Of a stretch of 5,759 nucleotides of DNA, positions 1 to 5,403 are shown in pieces. The notes beneath the pieces are model-generated. The model did not search any database. It saw only the letters and a program-made list of their open reading frames with translations, and had not been told where the DNA came from. Numbering within the stretch: position 1 is the first letter of the stretch; the number at the start of each line of letters is the position of its first letter. The stretch is from Porticoccaceae bacterium (lineage in GTDB: Bacteria; Pseudomonadota; Gammaproteobacteria; Pseudomonadales; Porticoccaceae): NCBI GenBank assembly GCA_002591625.1, contig PCDB01000037.1:36803-42561 (forward strand). The letters run 5' to 3'. Position numbers and translations under genes: made by a program.

Positions 1-714
1 GATCCGATCAATACCCTTAATGTCTGCGACGAAGGATATAAGTTCGGCAAAATCGCAGGAGGACCCGTTTTCCATTTGACCGCAGAACGCATTAACGTTC
101 TGACCGAGCAAATTAACTTCCCGAACACCCTGTCTAGCAAGAGATTGCACTTCTGAAAGCACTTCTGCCACCGATCGGCTCACCTCCTCGCCCCGTGTGT
201 AGGGAACGACACAAAAACTGCAATATTTTGAGCAGCCCTCCATTATGGACACGAAAGCGGAAGGACCATCGGCATGAGGATCTGGAAGTAAGTCGAACTT
301 TTCCATTTCTGGAAAGCTGATATCCACAACTGTAGTTTGATCCACTTTGCGAGTTTCGATCATCTCGGGTAAGCGATGCAAAGTTTGTGGTCCAAAGATC
401 AAGTCGACGTAGGGAGATCGTTTAGCTATGGATTCGCCTTCTTGACTGGCAACACATCCTCCAACTCCGATTATCAACTCTGGATTTTTGTCTTTAAGAT
501 GCTTCCAGCGTCCCAACTGATGGAATACCTTTTCCTGCGCTTTCTCTCTTATCGAGCATGTGTTGAGTAAGATGATATCAGCATCATTGGGATCATCCGT
601 AGGAATCATTTGGTGACTCTCGCCCAAAAGATCACGTATTCGGGATGAATCGTACGCATTCATTTGACAGCCATGAGTAACCAAATGAAGTTTTTTTTCT
701 AATTTTGAAATCAT
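1..714 (-). CDS. miaB: tRNA-2-methylthio-N6-dimethylallyladenosine synthase MiaB (partial, N-terminal 238 residues)
   Basis: MiaB is a cytoplasmic radical-SAM methylthiotransferase. It adds a 2-methylthio group to i6A at position 37 of tRNAs reading UNN codons. Reading the minus strand from the ATG at 714 gives an N-terminal UPF0004 domain with GCQMN (Cys16), NTCSIREKA (Cys53) and GGCVASQEG (Cys87), the three ligands of the auxiliary iron-sulfur cluster. The radical-SAM motif [18 protein letters not shown] follows, with CxxxCxxC at Cys161, Cys165 and Cys168, then LLGQNVNAF. All six cluster cysteines are present and the frame is intact. The rest of the radical-SAM domain and the TRAM domain lie beyond the left edge. 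The first GCQMN is preceded by THG where TWG is common, a minor difference. RimO, the closest paralogue, is disfavoured by the [10 protein letters not shown] sequence. An in-frame ATG at 735 would add seven residues, and neither start has a clear ribosome site. The gene is divergent from the DUF1820 gene. Confidence 0.96.
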   Translation of the reverse strand, partial: MISKLEKKLHLVTHGCQMNAYDSSRIRDLLGESHQMIPTDDPNDADIILLNTCSIREKAQEKVFHQLGRWKHLKDKNPELIIGVGGCVASQEGESIAKRSPYVDLIFGPQTLHRLPEMIETRKVDQTTVVDISFPEMEKFDLLPDPHADGPSAFVSIMEGCSKYCSFCVVPYTRGEEVSRSVAEVLSEVQSLARQGVREVNLLGQNVNAFCGQMENGSSCDFAELISFVADIKGIDRI

Positions 715-746
715 CAAACAAACTTTGCTGATCATTGAGGCACAAC

Positions 747-774
747 ATTATAACTTTGCACCCTCAATTCGCAA
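747..774 (-). promoter_or_regulatory. Candidate sigma70 promoter for miaB
   Basis: On the minus strand a perfect -10 hexamer TATAAT (747-752) is preceded, after a 16-bp spacer, by TTGCGA (769-774), which matches the -35 consensus at four of six positions. Transcription would start near 740. That is about 26 nt before the miaB ATG at 714 and only about 5 nt before the alternative ATG at 735, so the 714 start is favoured. This is inferred from motifs and position only. Confidence 0.5.
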
Positions 775-782
775 GATAAACA

Positions 783-811
783 GGTGCGTTAGATTTCCGT
801 TGTGCTATCAT
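783..811 (+). promoter_or_regulatory. Candidate extended -10 promoter for the DUF1820-gsp operon
   Basis: TGCTATCAT (803-811) matches the extended -10 pattern TGnTATnnT. The expected -35 region (about 783-788) has no convincing hexamer, which an extended -10 can compensate for. Transcription would begin near 818. That leaves about 23 nt of leader before the GTG at 841 and excludes the longer open frame starting at GTG 802. The proposed promoter is back-to-back with the miaB promoter. Motif evidence only. Confidence 0.35.
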
Positions 812-840
812 TGCGCCTCAATCATAGCAAGAGAAATGTT

Positions 841-1185
841 GTGTCAGAGAAAACCACCGACCCAATTTATCGAGTAAGATTTTTCAACCAGAATGAGGTT
901 TATGAAATCTATGCTAAGCATGTTTTTCAAAGCGACCTCTGGGGATTTTTAGAGGTCGAAGAATTTGTGTTCGGTGAACGAACCCAGATGATAGTAGACC
1001 CCGCCGAAGAGAAATTAAAAACAGAATTTGGTGACATTAAGCGAAGCTTTATCCCTATTCAAGCTGTTGTCCGTATAGACGAGGTTGAAAAAGAAGGGAC
1101 CTCAAAAATCACTGAGGTCAGCGGCAGTAATATCAGTGCCTTTCCCTATCAGCCAATGGTCGCAGGGAAACCCAAAAAAGATTAG
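841..1185 (+). CDS. DUF1820 family protein (function unknown)
   Basis: This is a 114-residue soluble protein with no signal peptide or membrane segment. It is recognised as DUF1820 by the block YRVRFFNQNEVYEIYAKHVF, followed by FQSDLWGFLEVEEFVFGE, VDPAEEKLKTEF, RSFIPIQAVVRIDEVEKEG and a short, poorly conserved Pro/Lys tail. The family is common in gammaproteobacteria and has no established function that I know of. I chose the GTG at 841, giving a protein that begins at VSEKTTDPIYRV, because family members start just before the PIYRV block and AAGAG (829-833) sits 7 nt upstream. The open frame extends in frame to GTG 802, but those 13 codons overlap the likely promoter. The gene is divergent from miaB and 56 nt upstream of gspE with no terminator between, so it is probably cotranscribed with the secretion genes. 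A role in secretion is not shown. Confidence 0.88.
   Translation: MSEKTTDPIYRVRFFNQNEVYEIYAKHVFQSDLWGFLEVEEFVFGERTQMIVDPAEEKLKTEFGDIKRSFIPIQAVVRIDEVEKEGTSKITEVSGSNISAFPYQPMVAGKPKKD
933..958 (+). repeat. Inverted repeat inside the DUF1820 gene (8-bp perfect stem, 10-nt loop)
   Basis: CGACCTCT (933-940) and AGAGGTCG (951-958) are perfect reverse complements around a 10-nt loop. The repeat lies in the codons for the conserved DLWGFLEV stretch. Because the codon pair for Asp-Leu can be the reverse complement of that for Glu-Val, the pairing may be a by-product of the protein sequence. No T-run follows, so it is not an intrinsic terminator. Confidence 0.4.
1098..1119 (+). repeat. Second inverted repeat in the DUF1820 gene with the same stem core
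   Basis: GACCTCA (1098-1104) and TGAGGTC (1113-1119) are perfect 7-bp complements around an 8-nt loop. The core GACCTC/GAGGTC is the same as in the repeat at 933-958. The left arm is read in a different codon frame there, so shared protein sequence does not explain the repetition. It lies 66 nt before the stop codon and is not followed by a T-run. Confidence 0.4.
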
Positions 1186-1225
1186 CGCTGATTTTGCCTG
1201 TTGTAAGTAGCCGAAAAAATTGAGT

Positions 1226-1233
1226 AAAAAGGG
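1226..1233 (+). promoter_or_regulatory. Ribosome binding site of gspE
   Basis: The purine run AAAAAGGG ends 8 nt before the ATG at 1242. It is a moderate Shine-Dalgarno match and fits this ATG as the gspE start. The 56-nt gap between the DUF1820 gene and gspE shows no hairpin with a T-run and no convincing -35/-10 pair. Confidence 0.5.
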
Positions 1234-1241
1234 CTCGAACC

Positions 1242-2702
1242 ATGCAGGATATTCAGCAGTTGTTACCGTATGATTTTGCTCGCTCTAATCGTCTGTTGGT
1301 TGATCAGATTGGCCGTCAACTCGTCTTGGCTCCCGGCGCAAGCGCTTGGGCAATAGCGGAGGTTAGCCGGAATTTCGGGGAAAATTTGGCCATTAAAAAG
1401 GTGGATGATACCTCCTTCGAAAGTTTACTAAGTGATCTTTACAGCGACCGCCAGACATCTTCCGAATCAGTGATGGAAGACATAAAAGATTTTGTCGATA
1501 TAGAGTCTGCTGCGGCTGATCTTGAAGAGGTTGCAGATCTCCTTGATGCAGAGGATGATGCACCGATTATCAGATTACTAAATGCAATCTTTGCGGAGTC
1601 GCTAAAAGAAAAAGCTTCAGATATACACATAGAACCTTATGAAAAAAACGCTTCGGTGCGATTTCGTTTGGATGGAGTTTTACAAACGGTTCTTACTCCC
1701 TCAGCGCAGATCACACCGTTGCTGGTATCTCGTATAAAAGTAATGTCAAAACTAGATATCGCAGAAAAACGTTTGCCTCAAGATGGTCGAATGACTGTTA
1801 GGTTGGGAGGCAAGAGCATAGATTTGAGAGTTTCTACAATGCCCTCCAGTCATGGCGAAAGGGTGGTTATGCGTTTGTTGGACAAGGAGGCCGGCAAACT
1901 GAAAGTGGATGATTTGGGAATGCCCTTGCACATGAAAAACGAGTTAGGCGAGCTTATAAACCGCCCGCATGGAATTATTTTAGTGACTGGCCCAACCGGA
2001 TCAGGCAAAACGACTACCCTTTATGCTGCGCTTCAACAGATGAACCGGTCCGAAAGAAACATAATGACAGTCGAGGATCCCGTAGAATATGATTTGCCTG
2101 GTATCAGTCAAACACAGATTAATTTGCGAGCGGGCATGACCTTTGCTAAGGGACTTAGAGCCATTCTTAGACAAGATCCGGATGTTATTTTACTAGGGGA
2201 GATTCGCGATGGAGAGACAGCCGAGATAGCAACTCAAGCGAGCCTAACTGGACATCTCGTGTTGTCTACATTGCACACTAATACTGCTGCGGGAGCGGTG
2301 ACCCGTCTTCATGATCTTGGTGTTGATAGTTTTCTTTTGTCTTCTACTATTCGAGGCATTCTTTCGCAAAGATTGTTGAGAAGACTTTGTGTCCACTGCA
2401 GAGAAACTGTCAAGCTAAACACATATCATATAGAACAATTGGGGCTGGATGCTGCCGCTAAGATATATGAACCTCGGGGGTGCAGTAGTTGCAAACACTC
2501 TGGTTACGATGGGCGTCAAGCTCTGTTTGAATTGGTCAAGGTGGATGCCTACTTGCAATCAATTATTCATGAGGGCTCGGGTGAGATGGATTTGGAAACA
2601 GCAATAAGGCGAACAGTGCCTAGCATTCGTGAAGAAGGCCTGCGATTAGTGGAGAGAGGCATTACAGCGATTGAAGAAGTACTGCGCGTTTCGAGTGTCT
2701 AG
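1242..2702 (+). CDS. gspE: Type II secretion system cytoplasmic ATPase GspE
   Basis: GspE is the hexameric secretion ATPase of the type II secretion system, bound to the inner membrane through GspL and working with GspF to drive pseudopilus assembly. The 486-residue protein is full length for the family. Residues 1-70 form the N-terminal GspL-binding type domain (LLPYDFARSNRLLV) and an acidic linker follows. The Asp box begins at Ser126-Asp127 (SDIHIEPYEKNASVRFRLDG). Walker A is GPTGSGKT at 250-257 with Lys256, and Walker B is ILLGEIRD around Glu320. The His box GHLVLSTLHTN is at 337-347. The zinc-binding tetracysteine is intact: Cys383, Cys386, Cys414 and Cys417. PilB of type IV pili is related, but the downstream gspFGHIJ genes decide for GspE. 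gspF follows after 2 nt. gspC and gspD are not upstream, so the order resembles the Xanthomonas xps and Pseudomonas xcpR-Z operons. Confidence 0.97.
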   Translation: MQDIQQLLPYDFARSNRLLVDQIGRQLVLAPGASAWAIAEVSRNFGENLAIKKVDDTSFESLLSDLYSDRQTSSESVMEDIKDFVDIESAAADLEEVADLLDAEDDAPIIRLLNAIFAESLKEKASDIHIEPYEKNASVRFRLDGVLQTVLTPSAQITPLLVSRIKVMSKLDIAEKRLPQDGRMTVRLGGKSIDLRVSTMPSSHGERVVMRLLDKEAGKLKVDDLGMPLHMKNELGELINRPHGIILVTGPTGSGKTTTLYAALQQMNRSERNIMTVEDPVEYDLPGISQTQINLRAGMTFAKGLRAILRQDPDVILLGEIRDGETAEIATQASLTGHLVLSTLHTNTAAGAVTRLHDLGVDSFLLSSTIRGILSQRLLRRLCVHCRETVKLNTYHIEQLGLDAAAKIYEPRGCSSCKHSGYDGRQALFELVKVDAYLQSIIHEGSGEMDLETAIRRTVPSIREEGLRLVERGITAIEEVLRVSSV

Positions 2703-2704
2703 CC

Positions 2705-3913
2705 ATGCCAGCCTATGATTATTCCGGCTACGACGCAGCAGCCAAAATTAAGAGGGGGGTGATTATAGCGGACTCCGAGCGACACGCTCGTCGGCTCCTG
2801 AAAGAACAAGATTTACTTCCCGACTCTGTGAAAGAGGTTAGTAAGGCTCATTCTGGAGCCATTTTTAGGTGGCGAGAGACGCGAGTGAATAATTTTGATT
2901 TGGCCGTCTTGATGCAACAACTTGCTATCCTAATTCAATCGGGCCTCCCGCTTGAGGAGGCCCTCAGGGTTACAACTGAGCAAGCAGAAACAGATAGCCA
3001 ACGTAGAATGTTGCACAGCTGGCGAAGCGAGATTAATGAGGGACGAAGTTTTTCGGATGCGCTAAGCCGTTCGCCATACAAGATTCCAGACAATGTTATC
3101 GCTGGAGTGGGTGTGGGTGAGGAGAGCGGCCATCTTCATAAAGTGCTCCAAAGGTTGGCAGAAGACATTGAGGCGAGTGCGGAAAACCGGAAAACACTCG
3201 CGCGTTCAATGATCTACCCATTGGCGCTATTAGCGACTTCGTTGATCGTGATTGTAATCATGATGATCTGGGTAGTTCCCAAGATCACAATCATTTTCGC
3301 TAGCTCTGATCGAGAGTTACCATTGGTTACAAAGCTGGTAATGGGTTTAAGCAATTTCACTACAGAATACGGTATAGTCGTCTTGATGATTTTTCTTTCC
3401 ATAATGGTTACTGTGAAGAGGCTCTTAAGGAACATGGATAGAAGACGACGTTGGCACCAAATTTTGCTCGGTATGCCCGGGTTTGGTCGCTGGATATATA
3501 TGGCTAACGTAGCTGACTGGGCTCGAAGCTTGGGCGTCTTGCTTTCAAATGGCGTCCCAGCTCTGGCAGCTTTGAAAATTTCATCAGGTGTTTTGCAAAA
3601 TAGTTACCTTCGAGGACAACTGGAAGCGGTTACCGAAGCCATGCGTCAGGGGAGTAGCCTAAAAAACGCACTTGACCGCAATCTCTCCAGCAGCGGATTT
3701 TTGGTGCAGATGGTTGCAAGTGGCGAGGCGTCCAGTGAGCTCGATAAGATGTTATTAAGAGTTTCGGATTATTATACCTTGCGGTTAAAAAATGCGGTGG
3801 ATGTTTTTATGAAGCTCATCAATCCAATTCTCATTGTCTTGATGGGTTTAGTGATTCTATCAGTGGTCGCAGCAGTCATGCTGCCCATTATGGATATGAA
3901 TAATATGATTTAG
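2705..3913 (+). CDS. gspF: Type II secretion system inner-membrane platform protein GspF
   Basis: GspF is the only polytopic inner-membrane protein of the type II secretion system and forms the core of the assembly platform with GspE and GspL. The 402 residues match the usual family length. An N-terminal segment (MPAYDYSGYDAAAKIKRGVI) is followed by two T2SSF cytoplasmic domains at about residues 70-168 and 270-375. Both carry the family's repeated motif: VGVGEESGHL near 135-144 and MVASGEASSEL near 336-346. Hydrophobic segments lie at about 170-193, 222-240 and 376-398, giving the expected three-helix topology with large cytoplasmic domains. The start is only 2 nt after the gspE stop and has no clear ribosome site, so translation is probably coupled to gspE. 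Homologous PilC of type IV pili is excluded by context. No frameshift or missing block is seen. Confidence 0.96.
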   Translation: MPAYDYSGYDAAAKIKRGVIIADSERHARRLLKEQDLLPDSVKEVSKAHSGAIFRWRETRVNNFDLAVLMQQLAILIQSGLPLEEALRVTTEQAETDSQRRMLHSWRSEINEGRSFSDALSRSPYKIPDNVIAGVGVGEESGHLHKVLQRLAEDIEASAENRKTLARSMIYPLALLATSLIVIVIMMIWVVPKITIIFASSDRELPLVTKLVMGLSNFTTEYGIVVLMIFLSIMVTVKRLLRNMDRRRRWHQILLGMPGFGRWIYMANVADWARSLGVLLSNGVPALAALKISSGVLQNSYLRGQLEAVTEAMRQGSSLKNALDRNLSSSGFLVQMVASGEASSELDKMLLRVSDYYTLRLKNAVDVFMKLINPILIVLMGLVILSVVAAVMLPIMDMNNMI

Positions 3914-3931
3914 GTCACGTTTGAGTTTGGG

Positions 3932-3938
3932 GGAGGAG
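3932..3938 (+). promoter_or_regulatory. Strong ribosome binding site that sets the gspG start
   Basis: GGAGGAG is a near-perfect Shine-Dalgarno sequence 9 nt before the ATG at 3948. It selects that ATG over the in-frame TTG at 3921, which would place this site inside the gene. It is clearly the strongest ribosome site in the window, in keeping with gspG encoding the abundant major pseudopilin. Confidence 0.8.
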
Positions 3939-3947
3939 ATTAACACA

Positions 3948-4394
3948 ATGAATACTTATTCTGACAAAAAGGCATGGCAGGGCGGCTTCACCTTAATTGA
4001 AATGATGGTCGTTGTTGTGGTGATTGGACTTCTCGCAGCAATGATTGGTCCTAGGCTATTCAATCAAGTTGAGAAGGCGCAAAAAATTCGGATAAAGCAG
4101 GATATTCGAGCAATTGAGAGTGCACTAAAGTTTTATAGGCTGGATAACTATCGCTACCCTACTCAGTCGGAGGGTCTGGAGGCTTTAATAAATCCTCCTA
4201 GCAGCGCGGAGCGGTGGAACGGACCATATTTAGAAGATGTTCCCCTAGATCCCTATAAAAACCCATATGGTTTTGCCAATCCGGGAACCCATGGAAAGGA
4301 AGTGGAGGTATACACCCTTGGAGAAAACCAGGTGACTGGTGGGGAGGGGATTGACAAAGATTGGGGGAGTTGGAATATACAAGAGATTCAATAG
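3948..4394 (+). CDS. gspG: Type II secretion system major pseudopilin GspG
   Basis: GspG is the main subunit of the periplasmic pseudopilus. The protein has 148 residues, with a 13-residue basic leader and predicted prepilin-peptidase (GspO/PilD) cleavage between Gly13 and Phe14, leaving a mature form of 135 residues. The mature N-terminus FTLIE has the conserved Glu at mature position 5 (Glu18) and continues into a hydrophobic helix to about residue 35. Family landmarks follow in order: LDNYRYPTQSEGLEALI (65-81), NGPYLEDVPLDPYKNPYG (91-108), NPGTHGKEVEVYTLG (111-125) and the C-terminal GGEGIDKDWGSW (131-142). The last of these is the calcium-binding loop of GspG proteins, with Asp136 and Asp138 as likely ligands. 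I start it at ATG 3948 because of the strong ribosome site. The longer TTG start at 3921 would add nine residues. It lies 34 nt after gspF and 14 nt before gspH. Confidence 0.97.
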   Translation: MNTYSDKKAWQGGFTLIEMMVVVVVIGLLAAMIGPRLFNQVEKAQKIRIKQDIRAIESALKFYRLDNYRYPTQSEGLEALINPPSSAERWNGPYLEDVPLDPYKNPYGFANPGTHGKEVEVYTLGENQVTGGEGIDKDWGSWNIQEIQ

Positions 4395-4408
4395 CAAGAG
4401 TTCAATGC

Positions 4409-4984
4409 ATGTTTATGCATGATACCAAGCGCTACCAGGATGGGTTCACTCTTTTGGAGGTTCTGACGGTTACTGTAATCGTGTCGATATTGATAAGTAT
4501 GAGCGTGCTAGCCGTCAATCAGGCATTCCAGAGGCGACATTCCAGTCACGCCGATCAGTTATTGATTTGGTTGCAGCAGTTATCGGAGCAGTCAGCGCTC
4601 ACTGGTGTTGTATATGGCGTTAGCCATACTAAATCGGACTCGGAGTATAAATTAAAGCCGTTGGTGTACTTCAGAAACCGCTGGTTGGAGACTACCTCAA
4701 TTTCTCCATTTATTGTGGATACTGATGCCGAAATCAGATGGAATATTTCAGTTGAAAAAGACTCAATCATGCCAGTTGACCTCGCAGCGGACGGGATGTC
4801 GAGCTCTGAATCAGAATTCAACGCGTCAGAATCAGGCTTACTGCCAATAGTGGCGTTTATGCCTGACGGCTATATAGAACCAGATAAGCAACTGGAGCTT
4901 AAATTTGAGAAATCGCCTAGAGTGTATGAGTTCTCATGGAATTATAAAACTGCCAGTGTCAAGATTGGTAGCTATAACCAATGA
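4409..4984 (+). CDS. gspH: Type II secretion system minor pseudopilin GspH
   Basis: This is a 191-residue protein with a class III leader of 12 residues. Predicted cleavage is between Gly12 and Phe13, giving mature FTLLE with Glu17 at mature position 5, followed by a hydrophobic helix to about residue 36. The C-terminal domain is poorly conserved, as is usual for GspH. It ends with LKFEKSPRVYEFSWN-type beta strands (about 164-178) and contains IVAFMPDGYIEPDK (147-160), resembling the F-x-P-x-G motif of the GspH/FimT domain. GspH is thought to link the pseudopilus tip complex (GspI-J-K) to the GspG shaft. The start ATG 4409 has AAGAG 8 nt upstream. The frame stays open back to TTG 4361 inside gspG, which I reject, and ATG 4415 is a possible alternative. 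A Ser/Glu-rich stretch at 131-142 looks like a flexible loop. The stop overlaps the gspI start as ATGA. Confidence 0.9.
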   Translation: MFMHDTKRYQDGFTLLEVLTVTVIVSILISMSVLAVNQAFQRRHSSHADQLLIWLQQLSEQSALTGVVYGVSHTKSDSEYKLKPLVYFRNRWLETTSISPFIVDTDAEIRWNISVEKDSIMPVDLAADGMSSSESEFNASESGLLPIVAFMPDGYIEPDKQLELKFEKSPRVYEFSWNYKTASVKIGSYNQ

Positions 4985-5403
4985 TGGCTGAAACAAGTCA
5001 AAAGGCAGGGCGGAAGAAAAGTCAAATTTGTGGGTTCACGCTTCTGGAAGTGGTGATAGCGCTGCTAATCCTCAGCATAGTATTAACCAGTTCCCTGCAA
5101 TTGATTCACCGTTATGCTGATCAGCGCATAACGATGCAGGATCGTATCGCGGCCAACCAGGTCGCATGGAATCGGCTTATGGAGCGTTATCAAATTGCAG
5201 AAAACTGGATCCCTGCGAATGGGCTTGGGGTCCAGCTTACAAGAGGAGTAGATGAGGAATCTGATCGCAATTGGCAGTGGGAGTTAAAAATAGAGGAAGC
5301 CGCTGGTCAGAACCTTTCGCGTTACAAGGTTGAAGTGTATTCGCAAAATAGTCGTGATTCTGAGGCCAAGCTAGCAGTTTTCATGGTGGACCGGGAATAT
5401 TAA
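4981..5403 (+). CDS. gspI: Type II secretion system minor pseudopilin GspI
   Basis: GspI is a minor pseudopilin of the GspI-J-K tip complex, which is thought to initiate pseudopilus assembly in the inner membrane. The protein has 140 residues. The leader of 18 residues is basic (Lys8, Arg11, Lys12, Lys13), with predicted cleavage between Gly18 and Phe19, giving mature FTLLEVVIALLIL with Glu23 at mature position 5. After the hydrophobic helix, NQVAWNRLMERYQ (59-71) matches the A-x-x-VA-x-NRL-type helix typical of GspI. WQWELKIEE and LSRYKVEVYS supply the later beta strands seen in the family. The first ATG overlaps the gspH stop (ATGA), and a second Met codon directly after it at 4984 is equally possible. 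Both imply translational coupling. gspJ begins immediately after the TAA stop. The Cys at position -2 of the leader is a little unusual but should not block processing. Confidence 0.93.
   Translation: MMAETSQKAGRKKSQICGFTLLEVVIALLILSIVLTSSLQLIHRYADQRITMQDRIAANQVAWNRLMERYQIAENWIPANGLGVQLTRGVDEESDRNWQWELKIEEAAGQNLSRYKVEVYSQNSRDSEAKLAVFMVDREY

Larger units (their letters stand above)
725..831. repeat. Three copies of CCTCAAT-n(2-5)-GCAA in the divergent promoter region
   Basis: The motif CCTCAAT followed 2-5 nt later by GCAA occurs three times. It is on the minus strand at 725-740 (spacer GATCA), on the plus strand at 762-775 (spacer TC) and on the plus strand at 816-831 (spacer CATA). The first and third copies are also each preceded by GTTGTG (minus 741-746; plus 799-804), so together they form a long imperfect inverted repeat. 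The right arm has an extra 11 nt, which contains the proposed -10 element of the rightward promoter. A regulator site or an old local duplication would both explain this. The variable spacer argues against one rigid operator. Confidence 0.45.

Noticed and set aside
376..570. A 64-codon open frame on the plus strand
   Set aside because: It lies antisense to miaB, whose minus-strand reading contains all the family motifs; the plus-strand product resembles nothing.
1186..1241. Terminator or gspE promoter between the DUF1820 gene and gspE
   Set aside because: There is no stem followed by a T-run, and TTGCCT or TTGTAA have no convincing -10 partner at proper spacing.
1439..1630. Open frame on the minus strand inside gspE
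   Set aside because: It is a low-complexity Ser-rich shadow of the gspE linker region, with no independent gene signals.
2950..2967. Short GAGG/CCTC inverted repeat within gspF
   Set aside because: The stem is only about 5 bp, lies in coding sequence and has no T-run; it is easily explained by chance.
3214..3435. Open frame on the minus strand inside gspF
   Set aside because: It is a shadow of the hydrophobic membrane-segment codons of gspF.
1242..3913. PilB/PilC type IV pilus genes as an alternative to gspE/gspF
   Set aside because: The genes downstream encode GspG with its PLDP..NPY and NPGTHG landmarks plus GspH, I and J, which define a type II secretion operon.
3921..3947. TTG start that would extend GspG by nine residues
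   Set aside because: The strong Shine-Dalgarno at 3932-3938 would be internal to the gene, and the ATG at 3948 is ideally spaced from it.
4361..4408. TTG start that would extend GspH back into gspG
   Set aside because: It would give an unusually long leader. ATG 4409 has a ribosome site and gives a normal 12-residue class III leader.
4555..4821. 88-codon open frame on the minus strand inside gspH
   Set aside because: It is antisense to a well-supported pseudopilin gene and shows no recognisable motifs.
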